64,000 nt of DNA. Origin: Rhodospirillaceae bacterium (GTDB lineage: Bacteria; Pseudomonadota; Alphaproteobacteria; UBA6615). Positions within the stretch are counted from its first letter, which is position 1; each line of letters opens with the position of its first letter. The notes beneath the pieces were generated by a model that worked only from the letters and a program-made list of their open reading frames with translations, ran no database searches and was not told the DNA's origin. The stretch lies in NCBI GenBank assembly GCA_018667335.1, contig JABIVD010000035.1, positions 1 to 64,000 of the forward strand, written 5' to 3'. Position numbers and translations under genes: made by a program. Positions 54,006 through 61,247 of this stretch are shown here, one piece after another.

Positions 54006-54530
54006 TCAGACCAGGGTGTCGATTTGCTCGTCGGTCAGCCCGCCGGGGATGATAGTGACGGGGATACGAAGCTGGCCAATCGCCTTCTTCGTGAGATGAT
54101 TGATCAAGGGACCAGGACCGCGCCGGCCAGTCGAGGCCGCGAGCACGAGAATGCGGATATCCTTGTCCTCCTGAACCAGTTCGACCACGGCGGATTTGGT
54201 TTCGCCCTCGCGCAGATACAGAATGGGCATGCCACCATACAAGCGGGTGACTTCCGCGGCATGTTCCTGCAGCAATTGCTCGGCTTCCTCGCGCGCTTCG
54301 AACTGCATCAAATTCCCGACCGCCGCCCAGTGCTGAAAATCCGATTCACGAATGACCCGGACGAGGCCTACACGTCCGCCGGTGCGCCGCGCGCGCAGAC
54401 TGGCCCAGCGCAGGGCGACCCGCATTTCCGGTGAATTGTCGACCACCACGAGAAAAATTGCAGCCCGCTCTCCGGTGGACCTGTCGCTTTCCTGCGGGCG
54501 GTTGATGGGGGTCGAATCGGACATGACCAT
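54006..54530 (-). CDS. Universal stress protein (UspA-like)
   Basis: A 174-residue USP-fold protein. Visible: AIFLVVVDNSPEMRVALRWASLRARRTGGRVGLVRVI at the first strand and helix, ILVLAASTGRRGPGPLINHLTKKAIGQLRIPVTIIPG at the nucleotide-loop region. The usual G-x2-G-x9-G-S ATP loop is altered here (STGRRGPGPLINHL), so ATP binding is uncertain. It starts at 54530, overlapping the Alph_Pro_TM stop by one base (TGATG), and lies 11 nt before soeA. It could be a regulatory or chaperone-like companion of the sulfur operon. Confidence 0.85.
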   Translation of the reverse strand: MVMSDSTPINRPQESDRSTGERAAIFLVVVDNSPEMRVALRWASLRARRTGGRVGLVRVIRESDFQHWAAVGNLMQFEAREEAEQLLQEHAAEVTRLYGGMPILYLREGETKSAVVELVQEDKDIRILVLAASTGRRGPGPLINHLTKKAIGQLRIPVTIIPGGLTDEQIDTLV

Positions 54531-55321
54531 CAGACCTTACGGAACACGAAGCCGGCGAACCAGCCGGCAATCAGTGCGATGATGACGGCGATCATGCCGT
54601 ACAGGGGCGCCTGTTCGAATGCGAACTCGGTCACCTTCGCCTCGAATCCGACCTTGCGGACTTGGAGCAGGGATTCCGATTTGCCCGAAATCTCTCCCCC
54701 CCGCACCTGATACACCGTCACTTGATAGTCCCCGGTGGGAACGTTCGCAGGCAGCGCGACCCGGCTGCGGAACAGTCGGTTGCCGCGAAATTCGACGTCC
54801 TGGAGGCCGTCGGTATAAAGGCGGCTGCGTTGTTTGTTGCGGATCAACGCCGAGCGGAACGCTTCTTCCTGGTCCAGTGATGTCAGGAAGTGCGGGTTGA
54901 ACGCGATATGCTCCGTGCCTATCTGGTTGGCGTTGAGGACCGGCAACGGCAGAAGGTCTTCGAGCGGCGCGGACGCGGCGACATGATAAAAGCCGGGTGC
55001 ATCGTCGAAGATCAAATCAGACGCATTCACCCAGATACCCGCCACGCGTTCCTTGCGCCGGACGATCACCTGGCTGCTCGGCGCGCGCACCACCACGATG
55101 ACATCGCCTTCGCCGTCCGTCGCGCCGAACAACAACACGTCTGCCCCCTTGAAGCCGGTGCTGATGCCGATCAGATCCTGGCTGAGATCGATCGCGAGCG
55201 CGTCGTCGTGTGCGGCGTCGGCCGGGATTTGCAACAACACCAAAGCAGCGGCCACGGCGAGCACCGCGCGCACGTTACCAAACAGACGCAGAGAGCCGAA
55301 CATGGGTTGCGGGTTGCTCAT
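54530..55321 (-). CDS. Alph_Pro_TM (TIGR02186-type) membrane protein
   Basis: A 263-residue protein with an N-terminal signal or anchor (AVLAVAAALVLLQIPADAA), a periplasmic beta-rich body (LSQDLIGISTGFKGADVLLFGATDGEGDVIVVVRAPSSQVIVRRKERVAGIWVN) and one C-terminal membrane helix (LYGMIAVIIALIAGWFAGFVFRK). The opening matches the Alph_Pro_TM family (PF09608/TIGR02186), restricted largely to Alphaproteobacteria and usually next to a TauE/SafE permease, as here. Its exact role is unknown; the co-location suggests an accessory of sulfite export. It overlaps tauE by 4 nt at the start and the stress-protein gene at the end. Confidence 0.9.
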   Translation of the reverse strand: MSNPQPMFGSLRLFGNVRAVLAVAAALVLLQIPADAAHDDALAIDLSQDLIGISTGFKGADVLLFGATDGEGDVIVVVRAPSSQVIVRRKERVAGIWVNASDLIFDDAPGFYHVAASAPLEDLLPLPVLNANQIGTEHIAFNPHFLTSLDQEEAFRSALIRNKQRSRLYTDGLQDVEFRGNRLFRSRVALPANVPTGDYQVTVYQVRGGEISGKSESLLQVRKVGFEAKVTEFAFEQAPLYGMIAVIIALIAGWFAGFVFRKV

Positions 55322-56244
55322 AGGCCGAACCCGGGCGTTTCACTGATCGAATAGAGATCTTCCGGCGTGGAGACCAAATCAAACCCGATCTTGGCGCAGA
55401 CCCCGAGCACCATGAGCGCCAGCAGGCCGCGCAATTCCTCGCCGCGCAGACGACCGCTTGCCTTGGTGCCCAGCTGCGCGCCGATCACGGCACCGGTGAG
55501 CAGCAGCAGTGCCAACACGATGTCGACGGTCTGATTGTTGATCGCCTGAAGAAAGGTGACGTTCGCAGTGACGAAGATAATCTGGAACAGCGATGTCCCG
55601 ACCACGACGGCGGTCGGCATGCCCAGGATGTAGATCATCGCCGGGACCATCAGGAAGCCACCGCCGACACCCATGATGGCGGCGAGGATACCGACGAAGA
55701 ACCCGATCCCGAGCGGCAATAGGGCACTGATGTACAGCCGCGAACGCCGGAACCGCATCTTGAACGGCAGGCCGTGGAGCCAGGTGTGCTGGTGCAGTTT
55801 GCCGCGTGTTGCGGTGCCGGTACGCATGCGGAAAATCGCCCGGGCGCTCTCGAAGAGCATCAGGGCGCCGACGATGCCGAGGAACAGGACGTAGCTCAGC
55901 TGGACCAGCAGATCGACCTGACCGATTTCCCGCAGAAAGGTGAAAATCATGACACCCAGACTGGATCCGGCGAAACCGCCGACGGTCAGGACGGCGCCCA
56001 TCTTGAAGTCGACGTTTCGTCGGCGCATATGGGCGAGCACGCCGGAGACGGAGGCCGCGACGATCTGGTTGGCCTCGGTCGCCACGGCGACGGCCGGCGT
56101 GATGCCGATGAAAATCAGCAATGGCGTCATCAGGAACCCGCCGCCGACACCGAACAAGCCCGACAGGAAGCCCACGCCGCCGCCCATCATGAGGATGAGG
56201 AAGACGTTGACCGACATTTCGGCGATGGGCAGGTAAATGGTCAT
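55318..56244 (-). CDS. tauE: TauE/SafE-family sulfite/sulfonate exporter
   Basis: A 308-residue permease with about eight hydrophobic segments in two halves. Each half carries the family repeat pattern: VGFLSGLFGVGGGFLMTPLLIFIGITPAVAVATEANQIVAASVSGVLAHMRRRNVDFKMG and VGILAAIMGVGGGFLMVPAMIYILGMPTAVVVGTSLFQIIF. The family exports sulfite, sulfoacetate or other small sulfonates. The gene lies in the bigR-rhodanese-tauE-soeABC run, giving the cell two outlets for sulfite: export and oxidation. It overlaps the Alph_Pro_TM gene (ATGA) and lies 59 nt after the rhodanese. Confidence 0.93.
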   Translation of the reverse strand: MTIYLPIAEMSVNVFLILMMGGGVGFLSGLFGVGGGFLMTPLLIFIGITPAVAVATEANQIVAASVSGVLAHMRRRNVDFKMGAVLTVGGFAGSSLGVMIFTFLREIGQVDLLVQLSYVLFLGIVGALMLFESARAIFRMRTGTATRGKLHQHTWLHGLPFKMRFRRSRLYISALLPLGIGFFVGILAAIMGVGGGFLMVPAMIYILGMPTAVVVGTSLFQIIFVTANVTFLQAINNQTVDIVLALLLLTGAVIGAQLGTKASGRLRGEELRGLLALMVLGVCAKIGFDLVSTPEDLYSISETPGFGL

Positions 56245-56303
56245 GTTGTCCGAACGTGATCGATAGGGCTCAAGACGGCCCGTCTAGTGTTCTTGGGTCT
56301 GGG

Positions 56304-56645
56304 TCAACCGGTTTCGACAGGAAAATCCGCCGACATCCAGTCGAGGATGCCGCCGGTCATACGATGGATTGTCCCCGAATACCCTTCGGCGACGAGGTGT
56401 TCCGCAGCGACGCCGCATCGCTGGCCGATCCGGCAATGCAGGATCAGGTCCTGACCGTCAGCCGGGTTGATCTGTGAGCTGTCGAAATTCGAAAGCGGGA
56501 CCAGATGTGCGCCGGCGATTCGCATCTGGGCATTCTCGTGGGGTTCGCGCACATCCACCACATACGCCGTGCCACCGGCGATGCGTTCGTGCACCTCATT
56601 CGCCGAGAGCATGACCACCTGGGGACCTGCTGGATTGTCTGACAT
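56304..56645 (-). CDS. Rhodanese-like sulfurtransferase
   Basis: A 113-residue rhodanese. Active-site loop C71-RIGQRC (CRxGxR pattern), VVDVREPHENAQMRIAGAHLVPLSNFD at the first conserved block, and GYSGTIHRMTGGILDWMSADFPVE at the C terminus. It carries or transfers persulfide sulfur. The ATG at 56645 is the first in frame; upstream AAAGGA is slightly far. It lies 29 nt after the BigR-like gene and 59 nt before tauE, so it is second in the sulfur operon. The C71/C77 pair could allow disulfide regulation. Confidence 0.92.
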   Translation of the reverse strand: MSDNPAGPQVVMLSANEVHERIAGGTAYVVDVREPHENAQMRIAGAHLVPLSNFDSSQINPADGQDLILHCRIGQRCGVAAEHLVAEGYSGTIHRMTGGILDWMSADFPVETG

Positions 56646-56674
56646 TAGATTTGCATCCTTTGGCCGCCCACCCG

Positions 56675-57040
56675 TCAATCCGGTTGCGCGCTGCCGGTGT
56701 CGGCACAGTAGATATTGTACAGGGTGCCGAGGACAGACTGCGCCTCTTGGCTGGAGATGGAGTAAAATATCGTCTGCGCGTCCCGGCGGGTTTTGACGAG
56801 ATGTTCACGGCGAAGGCGCGCGAGATGCTGAGAGAGCGCGGATTGACTCAACCCAACCAGCGGCTCGAGCTCACCGACGGACTTTTCGCCCTGGCTCAGA
56901 TGGCACATGATGAGCAGCCGGCGTTCGTTCGCCAGAGACTTGAGCAGGCGGCTCGCCTGACCCGCCTTCTCCTGAAGTGCCTCCGGATCCATTGGGGGAT
57001 CCATTGAGGAATCCATCGGCGAGTTCTTTGGGGAGTTCAT
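56675..57040 (-). CDS. bigR: BigR/SqrR-like ArsR-family persulfide-responsive regulator
   Basis: A 121-residue winged-helix repressor: SLANERRLLIMCHLSQGEKSVGELEPLVGLSQSALSQHLARLRREHLVKTRRDAQTIFYSISSQ. It has Cys at 46 and at 112 (LYNIYCA). Their spacing of 66 residues equals that of the sensing pair in BigR (C42/C108) and SqrR (C41/C107), which form a sulfur bridge with persulfides and release DNA. Metal-binding ArsR motifs are absent. The start at 57040 is followed by a tetrapeptide-repeat leader (NSPK-NSPM-DSSM-DPPM), so later Met residues are possible starts. It heads the sulfur operon and faces tusA across a 45-nt gap, so it likely represses both directions. Confidence 0.88.
   Translation of the reverse strand: MNSPKNSPMDSSMDPPMDPEALQEKAGQASRLLKSLANERRLLIMCHLSQGEKSVGELEPLVGLSQSALSQHLARLRREHLVKTRRDAQTIFYSISSQEAQSVLGTLYNIYCADTGSAQPD
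56981..57040 (-). repeat. Degenerate 12-bp tandem repeat at the start of the BigR-like gene
   Basis: About five 12-bp units, each reading like GGATCCATTGGG, GAATCCATCGGC, GAGTTCTTTGGG or GAGTTCATTGGA on the plus strand. In frame they encode the tetrapeptide pattern NSPK/NSPM/DSSM/DPPM ahead of the DNA-binding domain. Several units supply an ATG, so they may affect start choice. Confidence 0.6.
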
Positions 57041-57085
57041 TGGATTAGTGTATTCGTATATTAGAAAACCGGTCAATATGAAGTG
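57041..57085. promoter_or_regulatory. Divergent promoter/operator between bigR-like and tusA
   Basis: A 45-nt AT-rich gap between divergent starts, containing ATTAG at 57045 and again near 57060, and ATATT (57058-57062) / AATAT (57075-57079) around a central ACCGGT. A BigR/SqrR-type regulator is expected to bind here. No box matches a remembered consensus well enough to name. Confidence 0.5.
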
Positions 57086-57343
57086 ATGACAGAAATGCAA
57101 TCTGACGACGACATTATGCTCGACACCAGTGGCCTGAAATGTCCGCTCCCGGTCCTGAAAGCCAAGAAAATGCTCAAGACGATGGCGGCGGGGGCGACGC
57201 TGCGGATTATCGCGACCGATCCCGGGTCGGTCCGGGACTTTGCGCATTTCTGCGATGCCACGGGTGATGCGCTGCTGGAGTCCCACGAGGATACAGACGC
57301 AGGCCTCTATACGTTCCGGATTTGCAAGGCAGGTGGCGCGTGA
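57086..57343 (+). CDS. tusA: TusA-family sulfur carrier protein
   Basis: An 85-residue TusA/YeeD-fold protein. The sulfur-carrying Cys19 lies in the diagnostic [10 protein letters not shown] motif ([22 protein letters not shown]), followed by [23 protein letters not shown] and YTFRICK. It accepts persulfide sulfur from a rhodanese or cysteine desulfurase and passes it on. Start at ATG 57086, directly after a GTG (57083); the ribosome site is weak. Transcribed away from the bigR-like gene and overlapping mtnA by GTGA at its end. Confidence 0.93.
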   Translation: MTEMQSDDDIMLDTSGLKCPLPVLKAKKMLKTMAAGATLRIIATDPGSVRDFAHFCDATGDALLESHEDTDAGLYTFRICKAGGA

Positions 57344-58443
57344 AGGTCAACGGGAAGCCCTACCGTACGATCTGGCTGGCCGACGATGGCTGGTCGGTCG
57401 AAATCATCGACCAGACAAAGCTGCCGCACCGGTTCGAAATAGAATGTCTGCGGTCCCTGGATGATGCGGCACACGCCATTCGCGCGATGCTCGTGCGCGG
57501 CGCCCCGCTGATCGGCGCGACGGCGGCCTACGGGATGGCGCTGGCGATGCGTGGCGACAGTTCCGATGCGGGGCTCGATCACGCCCATGCGACGTTGATG
57601 GCCACACGCCCGACCGCGGTGAACCTGCGCTGGGCGCTCGATGATATGCGCGCGCGGCTACAGGACCAGCCGCAAGATAGCCGGGTGGGTATCGCCTACG
57701 AACGTGCAGCTGCCGTGTGTGACGAGGATGTGGCGATCTGCAGCGCGATCGGCGATCACGGGCTGGCGGTCATCCAGGCGGCCTTCGACGCGACGCCGGG
57801 TGATGGACCGGTCAACATCCTGACCCACTGCAATGCCGGGTGGCTCGCCACAGTGGACTGGGGCACGGCGCTGGCGCCGATCTACAAGGCGCATGAGCTG
57901 GGCATTCCCCTGCATGTCTGGGCCGACGAGACCCGGCCGCGAAACCAGGGCGCGGCGTTGACCGCGTGGGAACTGGGCCGCCACGGCGTGTCGCATGCGG
58001 TCGTTGCGGACAACGCCGGCGGCCATCTGATGCAACAGGGGCGCGTAGATCTGTGCATCACTGGCACGGACCGCACCGCCGCCTCGGGCGATGTGGCGAA
58101 CAAGATCGGCACCTATCTCAAGGCGCTGGCTGCTCACGATAACAACGTGCCGTTCTATGTCGGTCTGCCGTCGCCGACGATCGACTGGACACTCAGCGAT
58201 GGGGTGCGCGACATCCCGATCGAGGAGCGGGGTGCAGACGAGGTGACACACATCTCCGGCAAGACGGCAGGCGGCGATATCGTGGCGGTCCAGCTGACGC
58301 CCGACGGAACGCCGGCGGCCAACCCCGCCTTCGACGTGACGCCGGCCCGGCTGGTGACCGGACTGATCACCGAGCGCGGAGTATGTGCCGCCAGCACGGC
58401 GGGGCTCGCCGGGCTGTTCCCGGAGTTCGCTTCGTCCAACTAG
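57340..58443 (+). CDS. mtnA: S-methyl-5-thioribose-1-phosphate isomerase
   Basis: A 367-residue eIF2B-like isomerase of the methionine salvage pathway, converting methylthioribose-1-phosphate to methylthioribulose-1-phosphate. Diagnostic sequences: [45 protein letters not shown] with the catalytic Cys, [24 protein letters not shown], and [26 protein letters not shown] with the catalytic Asp. Start GTG 57340, in which the last codon base overlaps the tusA stop (GTGA), with AGGTGG ahead; hence tight translational coupling. Other salvage genes (mtnK, mtnB, mtnP) are absent from the window. Confidence 0.96.
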   Translation: MKVNGKPYRTIWLADDGWSVEIIDQTKLPHRFEIECLRSLDDAAHAIRAMLVRGAPLIGATAAYGMALAMRGDSSDAGLDHAHATLMATRPTAVNLRWALDDMRARLQDQPQDSRVGIAYERAAAVCDEDVAICSAIGDHGLAVIQAAFDATPGDGPVNILTHCNAGWLATVDWGTALAPIYKAHELGIPLHVWADETRPRNQGAALTAWELGRHGVSHAVVADNAGGHLMQQGRVDLCITGTDRTAASGDVANKIGTYLKALAAHDNNVPFYVGLPSPTIDWTLSDGVRDIPIEERGADEVTHISGKTAGGDIVAVQLTPDGTPAANPAFDVTPARLVTGLITERGVCAASTAGLAGLFPEFASSN

Positions 58444-58450
58444 CCGAAAA

Positions 58451-58759
58451 TTAGCGCGGCGTGGCGTCGCCACCGTCGACGATAACGAGCTCGTTCTGGG
58501 CAATTCCTGGCACCCGGCGGAATTTTGCTGCTTCCACATATTCGGGCGAGTTGAAGCAGGCCTCGGCATCGGCCAGCGTGTCGAACTCGATGACCACGAA
58601 GCGCTCATATGGCGTCTCGCCCTCAAGGACCTTGTTCTCGCCGCCGCGCGCCATCACCCGGCCGTTGTATTTCTCCATGATGGACGGGATGTGGTCGGTG
58701 TACTTCTTGTACTCCACGGGATCTTTGATGGTCGAACGGGCAAGCCAGTAGGCGGGCAT
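58451..58759 (-). CDS. DUF1330-family protein
   Basis: A 102-residue dimeric alpha+beta-barrel (ferredoxin-like) protein. Visible: MPAYWLARSTIKDPVEYKKYTDHIPSIMEKYNGRVMARGGENKVLEGETPYERFVVIEFDTLADAEACFNSPEYVEAAKFR, the usual DUF1330 pattern. Function is unknown; family members are small, often in catabolic clusters. Start 58759 follows GGAGAG. It ends 7 nt from the convergent mtnA stop. Confidence 0.92.
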   Translation of the reverse strand: MPAYWLARSTIKDPVEYKKYTDHIPSIMEKYNGRVMARGGENKVLEGETPYERFVVIEFDTLADAEACFNSPEYVEAAKFRRVPGIAQNELVIVDGGDATPR

Positions 58760-58812
58760 GGTATCTCTCCGGTGTCTTTATGATTGTGACGGATGTTCGT
58801 GATGGTTTCGGT

Positions 58813-59688
58813 TTATCGCGCGTCGGCGATCGGCGGCAAGGAGGTCAGATAGGTTGCGATGGCTTTTAGGTCATCTGCCGTCAGCTTGCTCGTGCTTTCC
58901 TGGACGACATCGGTCATGGCACCGCCGACGAAATCGCTGTCGGGCGTGATGCCGATCTCCAGAAATGAAACGATGTCATCCGCACTCCAGTCACCGATGC
59001 CGCCGGGGCCGGGCGTGATGTTGGGCACGGCGTCCCCGTCGGGGCCGTTCGCATTGCCGGCGAGCGGGCGGTCGGAATCGACCACGCCGAGGAGGTTGCG
59101 CGGCGTATGACATTCGCCGCAATGGCCAGGCCCGTTGACGATATAGGCGCCGCGGTTCCATGCCGCGCTCTGGTTGGGGTCCGGCGCGAAGGGCGTGTCG
59201 TCGAAGAACAGCAGCTTCCAGCCGAACATGCTGGCGCGAATGCCGAAGGGGAAGGGCAGGTCGTGATCGGGCACGGGATTGCGCACCGCGGGTACGGTGT
59301 CGAGATAGGCCTTGAGGTCGAGCATGTCCTGCTCGGTCATGCGCGCGTAGGAGGTGTAGGGGAAGGTCGGATAATAGTGACCGCCGGTCGGTGACTTGCC
59401 CTCACGCAGTGCGCGCACGAAATCCTCGTCGTTCCAGTCACCGATTCCCGTCTCGCGATCGGGCGTGATGTTGGGGGTAAAGAACGAGCCGAAATCGGTC
59501 TTCAGTTCTCGGCCCCCGGCCAGAAATTCCCCGTCCTTCGCGACGGTGTGGCAGGCGACGCAGCCGGCCATGTTCAGCACGTATTCGCCGCGCGCGGCAT
59601 CCCCGGTCTGGGCAGCAGCCGGAACGATGGCCGAGACGGCGGCCAGGAGAGGAATGAGAAAGGTCAGTGTTTTGATCATCGTTTTCAT
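58813..59688 (-). CDS. Diheme cytochrome c
   Basis: A 291-residue exported protein: signal peptide TLTFLIPLLAAVSAIVPAAAQ and two heme sites, CVACH near residue 43 and CGECH in the second half. Candidate axial Met residues lie in a TSYARMTEQDM segment of the first domain and near VGGAMTDVVQ in the second. Each half is a cytochrome c fold ending with helices (DMLDLKAYLDTVPAV; DDLKAIATYLTSLPP). It resembles the diheme cytochromes that accompany alcohol/aldehyde or thiosulfate dehydrogenases. The neighbouring genes do not show its partner, but the sulfur module is close. Start 59688 has AGGATCG. Confidence 0.93.
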   Translation of the reverse strand: MKTMIKTLTFLIPLLAAVSAIVPAAAQTGDAARGEYVLNMAGCVACHTVAKDGEFLAGGRELKTDFGSFFTPNITPDRETGIGDWNDEDFVRALREGKSPTGGHYYPTFPYTSYARMTEQDMLDLKAYLDTVPAVRNPVPDHDLPFPFGIRASMFGWKLLFFDDTPFAPDPNQSAAWNRGAYIVNGPGHCGECHTPRNLLGVVDSDRPLAGNANGPDGDAVPNITPGPGGIGDWSADDIVSFLEIGITPDSDFVGGAMTDVVQESTSKLTADDLKAIATYLTSLPPIADAR

Positions 59689-59704
59689 GGATCGATCCTA
59701 GCAA

Positions 59705-59738
59705 AAAAAATCGCCCGGCAGAGCCGAGCGATTTCCCA
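59705..59738 (-). terminator. Rho-independent terminator (leftward)
   Basis: On the minus strand AAATCGC (59734-59728) pairs with GCGATTT (59714-59708), with inner CGGC/GCCG pairs, followed by a run of T continuing to 59703. It lies 22 nt beyond the cytochrome c' stop and shields the diheme cytochrome gene from it. Confidence 0.9.
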
Positions 59739-59759
59739 TTCAGGTCTGACTGAATAGTT

Positions 59760-60224
59760 TTAGACTTTGGGACCCCGGTACACCTTGTGGCATGCGCCAC
59801 AGGTCGCGCCGATCTTGCCGACGACGGCCTTCGGATCCGAACCGAGCTTGCCGGCCGCTGCGTCAGCAGCAACGCCGTCAGCGGCGATTTTGAGGTTATT
59901 CGCCTTGGCGTAGAAATCGCCGAAGTTCGTCCAGATTTCAGGCTTCGAGCGATGGGCTGCCTTGCCGTCCTTAAACATGCCCGGAATTTCGGCGGCAGTT
60001 TCGCTGATTTTTGCTGCGGCCGCTTGCGCTGCCGACGCGTTGCCGGCGGCAACGGCGCCGCCAAGCGCTTTCATTGCGCCGCCGAGCGACTTCATCGCGG
60101 CATTGCGGTCGCCGTGGTCGTCGGCCGAAACATTACTGCTGCCGACTGTCCCGAATGCAACGGCAAGGGCCAGGGCGGCGCCGGCGATCAGGCCGAGCTT
60201 GGTGTATTTGCGAATGGTGAACAT
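59760..60224 (-). CDS. Cytochrome c'/c556-type monoheme cytochrome
   Basis: A 154-residue exported protein: signal peptide (LGLIAGAALALAVAFGTVGSSNVSA), a four-helix-bundle body (RNAAMKSLGGAMKALGGAVAAGN, AAAAKISETAAEIPGMF, IWTNFGDFYAKANNLKIAADGVAADAA, VVGKIGATCGACHKVYRG) and the C-terminal heme site CGACH typical of c' and c556. The early Met in RNAAMK is the expected axial-ligand position for c556. Start 60224 has GGGAGATATAT. Function: electron carrier or NO/CO-binding cytochrome. Followed by a clear terminator. Confidence 0.93.
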   Translation of the reverse strand: MFTIRKYTKLGLIAGAALALAVAFGTVGSSNVSADDHGDRNAAMKSLGGAMKALGGAVAAGNASAAQAAAAKISETAAEIPGMFKDGKAAHRSKPEIWTNFGDFYAKANNLKIAADGVAADAAAGKLGSDPKAVVGKIGATCGACHKVYRGPKV

Positions 60225-60457
60225 ATATATCTCCCAATTCCCCATAAACGTGACGCCGTCACCCGGTCGTGGACCGTAACAGCAACGCCACGTGACCGCG
60301 TAAGCCACTGGATTACCATCGGAAATCGACACTCTTCACAGAAACGTGAACCAAAATGCACTAAGTGACTCAATCTTGTGTGAGTTGGGGAATAAACCCG
60401 CCCCGACACTGTTAACGTGGATGTGTGTTCGACATCCTCAACACGTGGAGAGACAAG
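60225..60457. other. 233-nt intergenic region between divergent genes
   Basis: No gene seen. It includes the promoter regions of the cytochrome c' gene (leftward) and the DUF1223 gene (rightward). Near 60389 the pattern GGGGAATAAACCC followed by GTTAACG resembles an extracytoplasmic-sigma type promoter (GGAAT...GTT), offered only as a possibility. Confidence 0.35.
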
Positions 60458-61222
60458 ATGAGAGCAGTTCGATTCGCCGTTGCAGGTCTGGCCCTGGCCG
60501 GAACCATGCACGCACATGGCAGCGCTTTTGCCGACAGTGAGCCGCTCACCGTGGTCGAGTTGTTCACGTCGCAGAGTTGCTACTCCTGCCCGCCGGCGGA
60601 GGCCTATCTGGGTGAGCTCTCGGGGGAGAAGAACATCCTCGCGCTGGAGTATCACGTCGATTACTGGGACACCCTGAACTATGGCCGTCACGGGCGCTGG
60701 AAGGACGCGTTCTCGACCCCGGAAATGACCGCGCGGCAGCGTGCCTACAACGCAGAAATTCGCGACACCCGCAGTGTCTACACGCCCCAGATGGTGATCG
60801 ATGGACGCACTGAGGCCGTCGGGTCGCGCCGCCGGGAAGTGCAAAACCTGATCTCCAAGGCCCGCAAGGACGATGCGCCGCGTGTCGCCGTTGAAGTGAC
60901 GGCCGCCGAAAACGGCGGTGTGACCGTTTCGGTGGGCGACGTCGCGGACGCAAAAGCAGATGTCTGGCTCGTGACATTCATCCGTGAGGTGACCACGCAG
61001 GTGGTGCGTGGCGAGAACCATGGCAAGACGCTGACCAGCCACAACATCGTCCGCAGTACACGCCATATCGGCAAATGGGACGGCAGGACAACCGCCATCG
61101 ATGTGTCGGATCTCACGCTGGAGGATGGCCAAAGCTGCGCGGTGCTGGTGCAGGACGGCAAGGTCGGCCCGGTCCTCGGCGCAGCATACTGCCCGACGGG
61201 TGTGGGCGGCGCGGCGTCCTGA
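60458..61222 (+). CDS. DUF1223-family thioredoxin-like secreted protein
   Basis: A 254-residue protein with a signal peptide (RFAVAGLALAGTMHAHGSAFA). The DUF1223 hallmark follows: PLTVVELFTSQSCYSCPPAEAYLGEL, a thioredoxin-like first strand with a C-x2-C pair, then ILALEYHVDYWD, KDAFSTPEMTARQRAYN and YTPQMVIDGRTEAVGS. The CYSC pair suggests a thiol or redox role in the periplasm; the function is not established. Start 60458 has GGAGAG seven nt upstream. It is a single-gene unit ending near the convergent fucose synthase. Confidence 0.92.
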   Translation: MRAVRFAVAGLALAGTMHAHGSAFADSEPLTVVELFTSQSCYSCPPAEAYLGELSGEKNILALEYHVDYWDTLNYGRHGRWKDAFSTPEMTARQRAYNAEIRDTRSVYTPQMVIDGRTEAVGSRRREVQNLISKARKDDAPRVAVEVTAAENGGVTVSVGDVADAKADVWLVTFIREVTTQVVRGENHGKTLTSHNIVRSTRHIGKWDGRTTAIDVSDLTLEDGQSCAVLVQDGKVGPVLGAAYCPTGVGGAAS

Positions 61223-61224
61223 CG

Positions 61225-61247
61225 AGACCCGTTTCGGGGTCTATTTT
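61225..61247 (+). terminator. Weak terminator after the DUF1223 gene
   Basis: AGACC (61225-61229) pairs with GGTCT (61238-61242) around CGTTTCGG, followed by ATTTTC. It overlaps the end of the convergent GDP-fucose synthase gene. Modest stem and short T-run. Confidence 0.4.

Noticed and set aside
54006-54530. ATP-binding UspA with certainty
   Set aside because: The G-x2-G-x9-G-S loop is not clearly intact, so only the fold is claimed.
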